64,000 nt of DNA from assembly GCA_032027125.1 (NCBI GenBank), contig JAVSMQ010000001.1:2606568-2670567 (forward strand). Reading direction: 5' to 3'. The notes beneath the pieces were generated by a model. That model did no database searches, was not told the DNA's origin, and saw only the letters and a program-made list of their open reading frames with translations. The stretch is from JANJTB01 sp032027125. Lineage in GTDB: Bacteria > Bacteroidota > Ignavibacteria > Kapaibacteriales > UBA2268. Below, piece after piece: positions 24,876-32,840 of the stretch (positions are counted from its first letter, which is position 1; each line of letters opens with the position of its first letter). A program made the position numbers and the translations under genes.

Positions 24876-26251
24876 TGAAAGTAACATTGAAGAATTTTGG
24901 AGTTTTTAAACAAGTAGAATATGAACTTGCAGATTTTACAATTATCTGCGGCAAAAATAATTCAGGTAAAACTTATGCAACTTATGCATTATTTGGTTTC
25001 ATTGATTTTCTTAAAAATGGATTTCAATTTGAAATTAATAATAATATTATAAACAATTTATTTGAAAAAGGTACTGAAAATATAGATTTATTTGAATATA
25101 GTAACCATCTTCAAGATATTATCAACAAAGCGTGTGAACAATACAAAAAGTTTCTGCCATTCATTTTCGCCACAAGTGAAACAAGATTTAAAGATTCAGA
25201 ATTTCACCTTGCTCTTAAAAAGAAGGATGTTAAGCTTAATAATACTTATAATAGAACATTAACTTTTACTAAAAATGATTTTCTTCAAATTTCTAAAGAA
25301 ATGGATAAAGAAATACTATCAATTACTTTTCCAAGAGAATCAAAAGAAATTCAAAATGCATCAACAATAGATATTATAAAGAAAGAAATTAGTAATGCAA
25401 TTAAAGCTTTAATTTTTGAATCTACTTTCCCAAATGTATTTATTGCAAGTGCAGAAAGAACTGGTATATCAATTTTCGAAGATGATATTAATGCAAATCT
25501 TCATAATCGACTTATCAAGAGAATAACACATTCTACTCAATTAAATATTAATGAAATAATTGCAGAATTTTATAATTCACCATATCCTATACCAGTTACA
25601 AGGAATATATTATTTAATAGTCAATTAAAAGAAGTTGTTAAACTAAGCAGTATTATTGATATTGAACATAAAGATATTCTAATTGATTTCGCTGATATTT
25701 TAGGCGGTGAATATAAAGTTGATAAAGAAGGGTTATGGTTTATACCGAAAAAAACAAGAGGTATTAAATTAAGTTTAGGTGAAAGTTCAAGTTCAGTACG
25801 TTCTTTACTTGATGTTGGGTTTTATTTAAAGCATATTGCTCAAAAAGGAGATATGCTGATGATTGATGAACCCGAACTAAATTTACATCCTGAAAATCAG
25901 CGAAAATTTGCGAGATTATTAGTTAGATTAGTAAATATTGGTATTAAGGTTTTTGTTACTACTCATAGTGATTATATTATCAAAGAATTGAATACATTAA
26001 TAATGTTAAATTTCAAGAAAGACCAAAAATCAATTATTGATATGATGATTAAATATCATTATTCTGAAAATGAACTAATCAGCCCAGATAAAATAAAAGT
26101 ATTTATAGCTTGTGTTAATAAGAGAATACCTTCACTAAAATTAGCTAATATTGATCCATTTTATGGTATTGAAGCTGCAAGTTTTGATATAACTATTGAT
26201 GAAATGAATAACATTCAAAAATCAATTGTTTTTGACAGGGATTTAAGATGA
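24875..26251 (+). CDS. AAA15/OLD-like ABC-type ATPase, putative defence effector subunit
   Basis: The 458-residue protein is an SMC/RecF-like ATPase: Walker A GKNNSGKT at residues 26-33, a signature-like LSLGESSSSVRSLLDV near 300-315, Walker B MLMIDEPELNLHP with Asp331-Glu332, and the switch His364 in VTTHSDYI. The insert between the two halves (about residues 50-290) is predicted to be mostly helical and has no TOPRIM domain, unlike true OLD nucleases. This ATPase type occurs in several phage-defence systems, where it senses infection and drives a partner nuclease. The next gene overlaps by 4 bases (ATGA) and encodes a nuclease-like protein. An AAGGA precedes the ATG. Base composition looks more A/T-rich than in the flanking core genes, in keeping with acquisition by transfer. 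Confidence 0.85.
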   Translation: MKVTLKNFGVFKQVEYELADFTIICGKNNSGKTYATYALFGFIDFLKNGFQFEINNNIINNLFEKGTENIDLFEYSNHLQDIINKACEQYKKFLPFIFATSETRFKDSEFHLALKKKDVKLNNTYNRTLTFTKNDFLQISKEMDKEILSITFPRESKEIQNASTIDIIKKEISNAIKALIFESTFPNVFIASAERTGISIFEDDINANLHNRLIKRITHSTQLNINEIIAEFYNSPYPIPVTRNILFNSQLKEVVKLSSIIDIEHKDILIDFADILGGEYKVDKEGLWFIPKKTRGIKLSLGESSSSVRSLLDVGFYLKHIAQKGDMLMIDEPELNLHPENQRKFARLLVRLVNIGIKVFVTTHSDYIIKELNTLIMLNFKKDQKSIIDMMIKYHYSENELISPDKIKVFIACVNKRIPSLKLANIDPFYGIEAASFDITIDEMNNIQKSIVFDRDLR

Positions 26252-26805
26252 TTAATGAATACTTTATTGATTTATTTGAAAACGATTTATCGTTAAATTC
26301 TACTGATAAATATGCAATACTTGAAGAAAAATCAAATAAAAAAAATGATGAATTGCAAAAATTCAAAATTGATTGCAAACCTATTGATTTTAAAATGATT
26401 AAATCTGATAAAATCATAGTAAATAATCTTTTTAAAGGTAAAGGAAAAGGTCAAAAGAAACATTGTGATTACTTATTGATTACTAATAGTAAAGTCTTTT
26501 TTATTGAATTAAAAACTTCGTTGGTTGTGGATAATACTGATGATATAGATTCAGTTATCAAGCAATTTAAAGGAACTCTCTGCATAACTGATTATATTGA
26601 TAGTGTTTTATTTCATTTCTATGAAAAAAATAAATTCTTTGAAAACGTTAAAAAGAGATACATTGTATTCTGTAAAAATCTACCAATTTCAAAGATCACA
26701 ACAAATTTAAAAGAATTAAGAGATGAAAGTAATGATAAACCCAATAAATATAAAATAATTGAAGTTGATAATGATGGCGTTGTAGCAATAGAAGAATTAG
26801 GATAA
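26248..26805 (+). CDS. Putative PD-(D/E)XK nuclease-like partner of the ATPase
   Basis: I recognise no named family for this 185-residue protein. It has a PD-(D/E)XK-type pattern: Asp74 in HCDYLLITN, then Glu87-Leu-Lys89 at the end of a beta strand in KVFFIELKTS, then Gln106 in a helix (VIKQFKGT), the order of metal-binding and catalytic residues in this nuclease fold. The N-terminal 60 residues are helical and lysine-rich. It overlaps the ATPase gene by 4 bases, so the two are co-translated and probably form a complex. The function is inferred; an inactive fold used as a scaffold is also possible. Confidence 0.7.
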   Translation: MINEYFIDLFENDLSLNSTDKYAILEEKSNKKNDELQKFKIDCKPIDFKMIKSDKIIVNNLFKGKGKGQKKHCDYLLITNSKVFFIELKTSLVVDNTDDIDSVIKQFKGTLCITDYIDSVLFHFYEKNKFFENVKKRYIVFCKNLPISKITTNLKELRDESNDKPNKYKIIEVDNDGVVAIEELG

Positions 26806-26968
26806 GTATTTTTTTACTATCAACAAACTTCTAGGTAATTGAAAACCCCATTCCCCCTTCCCATTTCCTCCTAATAATGTGGTAATAACTTACCGATTTC
26901 TCCCTTTTTCCGGTCCTGCTTTTTTCAGAAATAAAAAAAATATTCCTAAACTATTCCGATAAAAAAAA

Positions 26969-27004
26969 CCATATCCCGAAACTTTAGAATCGTTCGGGAT
27001 ATGG
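26969..27004 (-). terminator. Intrinsic terminator of the Ig-repeat protein gene
   Basis: Arms CCATATCCCGAA (26969-26980) and TTCGGGATATGG (26993-27004) pair perfectly; on the minus strand the stem is followed by eight Ts. It lies 30 bases past the stop of the 927-residue protein. Confidence 0.9.
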
Positions 27005-27034
27005 CTTTGGTGAAGAAGGGGGAATTTCTTCAGA

Positions 27035-29818
27035 TTATTTGATTAAAACTATATTAAGTGTTTTTGTGATGCTGCCTGTTTTGAGAACTGCTAAATATGA
27101 ACCTGCAGGTAATTTAGTGCCGGATTCATTTGTGAAGTTCCATGAAATGCTGCCAATACTTGCGGCATAACCATTGAAACTCTTAACAACACTGCCTTCC
27201 AAATTGATTATATCAAGCGTATAATCCGAAGCACTTGCAAGTGAGAATTCAAATGACAGCATGTCGCCTGACGGATTCGGAAATGTTTTGAATTCAGAAA
27301 CAAAATCATTATCATCAACTGAAACGGTAACTCCGGCTCCTTTCAGATTCACGCTTAGAGTATTACCTGTTCCGTAGAAATTCAAATTCAAATTGCAGTC
27401 AAATGAATTTTCAGTTAGCGGTTTAAATGTAACTCTTAAATCCTGATTTGAATTTGCTGAAATTAATGCCGGTAATGCCGGTGAAACTATTTGGAACTCA
27501 TCATTATTAGCACAATCGGTATCAGTATTTAGTAAAGTAATGTCATAATTGCTTTGATTCATAATAATTATTTCCATAAATTCATCCGAACCAATTTCAA
27601 CATCTCCAAAATCCATCTGTGATGTACTTAAAACCGTATTCCAATCAGCACCGACAGCCGATAATGCTAAAGAATGCATTCCTTCGGTTGTATTTGTATA
27701 GAATTGAATTTCAGCAGTTTTCGCGCCGGGTGAAGTAGGAGTAAATATAATTGATAAATCAGCACTTTCACCGGCATTGAGTTCGTATAAATTCAAATCT
27801 GCGGCAAAGGAACCTGCATCTGTACCTGCAATTTTAATACTGTCAATTTTTAGTAATGCAGAGCCGTTGTTTGTCACAAAATTAGAAATCGTTGTATCGA
27901 GAGAATTATTTGCAAATACCTGGCTCAGATTTACAGTCAGTGATGTAAAGCGTATGCCGGGTCCTGCAATCGGGTCATCTACAATTAATTTTGCTTTTGC
28001 AGTTGTAGTTTCTCCGCAGGAATTTTTAACAACACAGTCGTAATCACCTGCATCTGTTTTAGCAGACTGGGCAATTGTATGTTTTGCTGCTACAGCACCT
28101 ATAATATTGACGCCGTCTTTTCTCCATTGGTAAGTGAGTGTACCGTTCTGGGCAGTGACATTAAATTCGACCATATCACCTACAGTTACGGACTTGTTTA
28201 ATGGTTGAGATGTAATTGAAGGCTTGCTGTTCACAGTAAGTACAGCAGTTTCACTTCGTTGTGGCTCACCGCAGGTATTATAAACTATACAATGATAATT
28301 ACCGGCATTGCTTGAATTTACATTTTCAATGATAAGAGAATTACTTGAAGGTACTGTTAATTTAACTTCGTTCAAATACCAGTCATAATTATTCTCTAGT
28401 CCTGAAGCTGCCATAGTAAAAGTAGCAGTCTGACTTTCGCATACAGAAACATTTGCAGGCTGGACTGTAATAACCGGCTGGTTATTGATTCTGAGCTGTA
28501 CGACAGCACTTTTAATTTTTCCGCACAAACTGCTTACCTCGCAGTAATAAGCTCCTGCGTCGGTTAATACTGCAGCGCTGATTACATGCTGTGCACCGGT
28601 TGCGCCGGGTATCATTTGGTTGTCTAAAAACCACTGATAACTAAGATTTTGACCATCTGCAGTAATACTGAACGCAGCGCTCTGACCCAAACATGTATTA
28701 GAGGAAACCGGCTGTGAAGTGATGACAGTAGCCTGCATTACATTGACAGTTGCACTATTGGAGGTCGCATCTGCCTGACATGATGAAGATACAACAACAG
28801 TATATGAACCTGCATTTGCAGCAGTCACATTACTTACTGTATAGGTCGAATCATTAGCACCGCTTATAGATGTGCCGTTCTTTTTCCATTGGAAACTCAA
28901 TCCTTTGCCATTAACAGATACTTTCAGAGAAAGGTTCTCGCCGACGCATAATTCCTTTGATTCGGGATGTGTTACAATTGTAAAAGGACCTGAAATTGTG
29001 AAATTATTTGTCATTACTGAATTAATATTTCCATTGGAAGCATCAGATAATCTAATCTTAAATTGGCTGCCCTGCTGGAAATTAGCAGGAATTGACCAGT
29101 TGTATGTACCTGATTCAGCACTAATGCTGCTTTCGATGGTTTCAGTCCAGGAACTGCCTCCGTTAGTAGAAAGCTCGATTTTGATATTTGTTATACCAAC
29201 CTGAGTCCACTTGATTGTCACCTGATTGCCGACACAGTAACTCAAGCTGCTGCCTGCAGGTTCAGTCAAAGTTACGCCTTTGACCATTACTTCCTGAACA
29301 GCCATAAAATTCCATTCATCACCACTGTTACTCCCATTACCATTAACTGCATTTCCTGCTGCTCTCAAATAATATTTGCCGGGAGTAGTAGGTGCAGTCC
29401 AAGTAAAGCTGAAATCAGCATTGCCGCTTGATAAGTTTTTAGGGCTGGAATGAGTCAGTTCGCTGCTCATGGACTGCAAACCTGAGCCGGATGCAGGACT
29501 CAATGAACCGGTATTGGTTTCACCCGTAGCAGATGTTTTTACAGCTATATTGATACCTGCTTTAGTCTGGCTTGAGTTTGCATTAGAAACCCTTATAGTA
29601 TATGAATTTTCGCTTCCGGGTTCTACAGTCAGACTACCGGAAGTTAGTGACAAACTTGTCGAACTTGAAGGAGTCGTGCTATGACAGTAGCACCCTCCAC
29701 TTGTTGTTGAATTTTGACCGGTTATACCTCCCGACTTTGCAAGGACCTCAATTGTAAAATATACCAATAAAGCCAGTAACATCAAAGGCGGTACAATTTT
29801 GTAAGATACTTTTTTCAT
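27035..29818 (-). CDS. Secreted Ig-repeat surface protein, choice-of-anchor-V start and T9SS tail
   Basis: The 927-residue protein has, in order: a signal segment (about 1-28); a choice-of-anchor-V-like domain (about 30-175) with a CYCH motif where the family usually has a haem-like CxxCH; a bridging domain (about 178-275); four Ig-like domains (about 277-610) with the repeated pattern SxQP...C...YQW...DAGxYxC; an ASPM/SPD-2/Hydin-like region (about 611-835, GSDEFMEIIIMNQS); and a T9SS sorting domain from FKTFPNPSGDM. The fourth Ig repeat lacks the first Cys. It is expected at the cell surface as an adhesin or matrix protein. GAGG precedes the ATG. Confidence 0.85.
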   Translation of the reverse strand: MKKVSYKIVPPLMLLALLVYFTIEVLAKSGGITGQNSTTSGGCYCHSTTPSSSTSLSLTSGSLTVEPGSENSYTIRVSNANSSQTKAGINIAVKTSATGETNTGSLSPASGSGLQSMSSELTHSSPKNLSSGNADFSFTWTAPTTPGKYYLRAAGNAVNGNGSNSGDEWNFMAVQEVMVKGVTLTEPAGSSLSYCVGNQVTIKWTQVGITNIKIELSTNGGSSWTETIESSISAESGTYNWSIPANFQQGSQFKIRLSDASNGNINSVMTNNFTISGPFTIVTHPESKELCVGENLSLKVSVNGKGLSFQWKKNGTSISGANDSTYTVSNVTAANAGSYTVVVSSSCQADATSNSATVNVMQATVITSQPVSSNTCLGQSAAFSITADGQNLSYQWFLDNQMIPGATGAQHVISAAVLTDAGAYYCEVSSLCGKIKSAVVQLRINNQPVITVQPANVSVCESQTATFTMAASGLENNYDWYLNEVKLTVPSSNSLIIENVNSSNAGNYHCIVYNTCGEPQRSETAVLTVNSKPSITSQPLNKSVTVGDMVEFNVTAQNGTLTYQWRKDGVNIIGAVAAKHTIAQSAKTDAGDYDCVVKNSCGETTTAKAKLIVDDPIAGPGIRFTSLTVNLSQVFANNSLDTTISNFVTNNGSALLKIDSIKIAGTDAGSFAADLNLYELNAGESADLSIIFTPTSPGAKTAEIQFYTNTTEGMHSLALSAVGADWNTVLSTSQMDFGDVEIGSDEFMEIIIMNQSNYDITLLNTDTDCANNDEFQIVSPALPALISANSNQDLRVTFKPLTENSFDCNLNLNFYGTGNTLSVNLKGAGVTVSVDDNDFVSEFKTFPNPSGDMLSFEFSLASASDYTLDIINLEGSVVKSFNGYAASIGSISWNFTNESGTKLPAGSYLAVLKTGSITKTLNIVLIK

Positions 29819-30210
29819 TTAAAACCTCAAAAATAATTTTAATAAAGTTCGTTATCATTCATTAAATCATAATATTTTACTAAATCATACAAATTCAAAA
29901 ATTTATGGTTTAGTATAATCACAATACTTTTTTAATCATACCTATATTAAATAAAATTATAACAATTAAAAATTCAATTAGTTACAATTAAATCACATAA
30001 AATGCATCAAATGATAAAGAATTAATCATAAAATAATTGTTGAGGTGTTGTGTACATATTGTTCTAAGTGATTTAAAAAACAAATTATTAGCAAAAGAAT
30101 GGACAACAATTTTCATTCATTATTATTCATAATTTAGTTAAATCAAAATGATTTTCAGAATAATGAGGACAGCATCAAGATTGATGTTTTGATTGAAAAG
30201 ATACAATTAA
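29819..30210. other. Intergenic region, no gene seen
   Basis: This region of about 390 bases is A/T-rich, with many stops in all frames. No repeat, hairpin or consensus promoter that I would stand by is visible. Confidence 0.5.
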
Positions 30211-30430
30211 ATTCGGAAAGAATTCGGAAAGGATTCGGAAAGAATTCAGAATTGAGATTGCGAAAGCATTTGAAATTATTCATAAATATCCTGAATATAC
30301 AGCACAGCAAATTGCACAAGAACTTAACAAAACCCCAAGAACAGTCAAAAAATATCTTGCCAAACTAAAAGATGCAGGAATTATTATAAGAAAGGGTCCA
30401 AAGTTAGGTGGATATTGGGAAATAATTTAA
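30211..30430 (+). pseudogene. Remnant 1 of an AlbA_2/Schlafen-type ATP-binding protein (C-terminal winged helix)
   Basis: Codons 30251-30430 encode a 59-residue winged-helix end, IEIAKAFEIIHKYPEYTAQQ followed by IAQELNKTPRTVKKYLAKLK and GPKLGGYWEII-stop. This is the usual C-terminus of AlbA_2 (Schlafen-like) putative DNA-binding ATPases. There is no upstream start or catalytic domain. It is preceded by three tandem 11-base units (30212-30244). The same segment recurs at 32453-32632 with 50 of 59 residues identical. It is therefore a decayed gene end or a duplicated fragment. Confidence 0.75.
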
Positions 30431-30488
30431 ATGCAGGTGGGCGTGTAAGACTAATTTTTAAATATTATAATTTTAAAAATCTTGGATA

Positions 30489-30533
30489 TCTGTATGTGGC
30501 GTCGATTAGGAACTAATCGACGCCACATACAGA
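30489..30533. repeat. 45-base perfect inverted repeat
   Basis: Two 21-base arms (30489-30509 and 30513-30533) are exact reverse complements around GAA; the left arm contains GTATGTGGCGTCGATTAG. It is richer in G and C than its surroundings and lies 98 bases before the AbiE operon. It has no T-tract after it. Confidence 0.85.
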
Positions 30534-30554
30534 GACACATTGTAAAATGAGTTT

Positions 30555-30562
30555 TATTTTTG
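30555..30562 (+). promoter_or_regulatory. Candidate -7 element (TATTTTTG) of the AbiE operon
   Basis: TATTTTTG matches TAnnTTTG, 69 bases before the AbiEi-like start and 7 bases upstream of an inverted repeat that would fall at the transcription start. Confidence 0.5.
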
Positions 30563-30568
30563 AATATT

Positions 30569-30600
30569 ATGTCCAGTTTTTTATATAATAAACTGGACAT
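30569..30600. promoter_or_regulatory. Inverted repeat, likely operator of the AbiE operon
   Basis: ATGTCCAGTTT (30569-30579) and AAACTGGACAT (30590-30600) are perfect 11-base arms around a 10-base A/T centre. It sits where RNA synthesis should begin. AbiEi antitoxins are known to repress their own promoter by binding inverted repeats, so this is a natural candidate site. Confidence 0.6.
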
Positions 30601-30630
30601 TTAAAAGTCTTTGAGCTAAAATTAAAAGCT

Positions 30631-31356
30631 ATGAATATAAAGAAATATATAGAACTTACGATAGACAGACTTCCTAAAGGATATGTATTCACCTATGAAG
30701 ACTTTATTACTGAGGTGACAAAAAAAGAAGCTGTCATAAAAGCACTAAACCGTATGGCTGGTTCGGGGAAAATTTCAAAACTATCAAAAGGTAAATTTTA
30801 CAAACCTGAAAATACACCTTTCGGATTACTTCTCCCCAAGCAGTATCAGATAGTAAAAGATTTACTTGAGGATAATGGTAAGATTACCGGATATTTAACA
30901 GGTTACAGCATTTACAACCAATTGGGATTAACTACTCAGGTAAGTAATACTATTCAAATCGGTAAAAATGTGATTAGACCAAAGCTGACAAGAGAACGCT
31001 ATACAATTACTTTCATTAAACAAAAAAACACTATTAATAAAGAAAATATACCGTTACTTCAAATACTTGATGCCGTCAAAAATATTAAAATAATACCCGA
31101 TGCAAGTATTGAATCGTCGTGCAAACGCTTTTTGGCAATTCTAAAAGACCTTCCAGCAAATGAAATAAGTTCATTGGTTCGCCTGGCTTTGAAATATCCA
31201 CCATCAACAAGAGCTTTATTCGGTGCAATGTTAGAGGAATTACAACAATATAATTTAACCGAACAACTTTTAAAATCGTTGAATCCAATTACAAAATATA
31301 AACTGACCGGAGTATCAAAAGTTTTATCCACTACCGAAAAATGGAATATTGAATGA
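30631..31356 (+). CDS. AbiEi-like antitoxin (DUF6088 type)
   Basis: The 241-residue protein has an N-terminal winged helix (PKGYVFTYEDFITEVTKKEAVIKALNRMAGSGKISKLSKGKFY) and a C-terminal domain typical of AbiEi-type type IV antitoxins. These bind DNA through the wing domain and oppose a nucleotidyltransferase toxin. The gene overlaps the AbiEii gene by 4 bases (ATGA). The KLSKGKFYKPE turn after the recognition helix and the IPLLQILDAVKNIKIIPD stretch match the DUF6088 style seen in Bacteroidota. Two inverted repeats upstream are candidate operators. Confidence 0.85.
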   Translation: MNIKKYIELTIDRLPKGYVFTYEDFITEVTKKEAVIKALNRMAGSGKISKLSKGKFYKPENTPFGLLLPKQYQIVKDLLEDNGKITGYLTGYSIYNQLGLTTQVSNTIQIGKNVIRPKLTRERYTITFIKQKNTINKENIPLLQILDAVKNIKIIPDASIESSCKRFLAILKDLPANEISSLVRLALKYPPSTRALFGAMLEELQQYNLTEQLLKSLNPITKYKLTGVSKVLSTTEKWNIE

Positions 31357-32297
31357 TACTGCATCAGGACAAAAAATTATTTTCAGACATTTTAAGGGCT
31401 GCTTCACAACAACTTGGAATTAAATTAGAGTTTATTGAGAAAGATTATTGGATAACACAAGTATTAAGCAGCTTGGCAAAAAGCAGATATGTTAATGATA
31501 CCGTTTTTAAAGGTGGTACTTCTTTATCAAAAGGGTTTGGTTTAATAGACCGTTTTTCTGAAGATGTAGATATAGCAATCATAAATGACAGTAACAAAAC
31601 AGGTAACGAGATTAAAAATATTATCCGTTCAACTGAAAAAGACATTACAAGTGGTTTAAGTGAATTACAGGTTGAAGGTATTACGAGCAAGGGTTCAAGA
31701 TTTCGTAAATCAGTATTTGAGTATTTGAGTGTAGATAATAAAAACAAAAACAACAAATTAATTGTAGAAATAAATTCATGTGCTAATCCATTCCCATTTA
31801 AAATATTGGAAATAAAAAGCTTTATCTATGATTTTTTATTAGATACAAAGCAATTAAAGTATATTGACTTATATCAATTGGAACCATTTAGAATTAACGT
31901 ATTGAATAAAGAGCAGACCCTGATAGAAAAAACAGTTTCCTTAATTAGATTTTCGTTTGCCGGTAACAGCTTTGAACAGTTAAGAAGTAAAATCAGACAC
32001 TTTTATGATTTGTATTATTTGTTGAATGATGTTGCTTGTAAAGAATTTATTGAAACAACAGAATTTAGACAAAAATTTGATGAAGTTTTAAACCATGATA
32101 GAGAAATATTTGAAGAACCGACCGGTTGGAAAGATAATATAATTGTTGATTCTCCCTTAATAAATGATTTTGAAAATATTTGGAATCAACTAAAAGATAA
32201 TTATAAATCAGAACTTTCAGCTTTAGCATATACTCAAATACCTGATGAAAGAAAAGTTTTTCATAAATTTAAAGAACTAATGAAGCGGATTCAATGA
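31353..32297 (+). CDS. AbiEii/AbiGii-family nucleotidyltransferase toxin
   Basis: The 314-residue protein has the DNA polymerase beta-type nucleotidyltransferase motif FKGGTSLSKGFGLIDRFSEDVDIAI, with the GG-S loop at residues 54-60 and the metal-binding pair Asp71 and Asp73. Related MenT/AbiEii toxins transfer nucleotides to tRNA and stop growth of infected cells (abortive infection). Later conserved segments include IEKTVSLIRFSF and RSKIRHFYDLYYLL. All key motifs are intact, so it should be active. The gene starts inside the stop of the antitoxin gene (ATGA), and its stop lies just before a second Schlafen-type remnant. Confidence 0.9.
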   Translation: MILHQDKKLFSDILRAASQQLGIKLEFIEKDYWITQVLSSLAKSRYVNDTVFKGGTSLSKGFGLIDRFSEDVDIAIINDSNKTGNEIKNIIRSTEKDITSGLSELQVEGITSKGSRFRKSVFEYLSVDNKNKNNKLIVEINSCANPFPFKILEIKSFIYDFLLDTKQLKYIDLYQLEPFRINVLNKEQTLIEKTVSLIRFSFAGNSFEQLRSKIRHFYDLYYLLNDVACKEFIETTEFRQKFDEVLNHDREIFEEPTGWKDNIIVDSPLINDFENIWNQLKDNYKSELSALAYTQIPDERKVFHKFKELMKRIQ

Positions 32298-32309
32298 AAT
32301 ACACCGAAG

Positions 32310-32632
32310 AAAAATTATAGCAGACAAATCAGAATTTATTATGATAAAAATTATGAAGTCGACATGAACGGAGGTGTCCAGGTTACTTTATTCAAAAATA
32401 AACAGACAGTTTCTTCGGAAAGTGTTCAGAAAGAATTCGGAAAGTATTCGGGATTGAGATTGCGAAAGCATTTGAAATTATTTGTAAATATCCGGAATAT
32501 ACAGCACAGCAAATGGCACAGGAACTTGACAAAACTCCAAAAACAGTCGAAAAATATCTTGCCAAACTAAAAGATGCAGGAATTATTAAAAGAATTGGTC
32601 CTAAGTTAGGCGGTTATTGGGAAAGAGTTTAA
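32310..32632 (+). pseudogene. Remnant 2 of an AlbA_2/Schlafen-type protein, frameshifted at 11-base repeats
   Basis: An upstream part (NYSRQIRIYYDKNYEVD, then MNGGVQVTLFKNK, the usual end of the AlbA_2 ATP-binding domain) is in one frame and the C-terminal winged helix (32453-32632, IEIAKAFEIICKYPEY to GGYWERV-stop) is in another. Between them lie three tandem 11-base units (32414-32446: TTCGGAAAGTG, TTCAGAAAGAA, TTCGGAAAGTA). Removing one unit joins both parts in a single frame reading SESVQKEFGIEIAKAF. The N-terminal ATP-binding domain is missing because the AbiE operon lies where it should be. Confidence 0.75.
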
Positions 32633-32735
32633 AGAAAAGAAATTAACAAAGGTCTTTTTTTTATTAGTATTAATTGAAATGCACAAAATTCATAACTAAT
32701 AATAGCCGCTTAATTCATTATTATTCAAATATTGG

Positions 32736-32743
32736 TATATTTG
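32736..32743 (+). promoter_or_regulatory. Candidate -7 element (TATATTTG) of the esterase-like gene
   Basis: TATATTTG matches TAnnTTTG and lies 98 bases before the ATG, which would give a fairly long leader. Confidence 0.4.
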
Positions 32744-32840
32744 TAAATTATTTTATTGCAATTCCTGATAAATCTCTGAAATTGCAAAAATAATACAGTA
32801 AGATTTTGGTTTTTTGTCAATTATTTAAAGTGGGGTTTAT

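Noticed and set aside
29828..29835. TATTTTTG box on the minus strand before the Ig-repeat gene
   Set aside because: It lies only 10 bases from the start codon and overlaps the ribosome site region, too close for a promoter.
32364..32570. Separate small gene in the second Schlafen-type remnant
   Set aside because: Its second half is the winged-helix coding region read in the wrong frame; it is better explained by the 11-base repeat frameshift.
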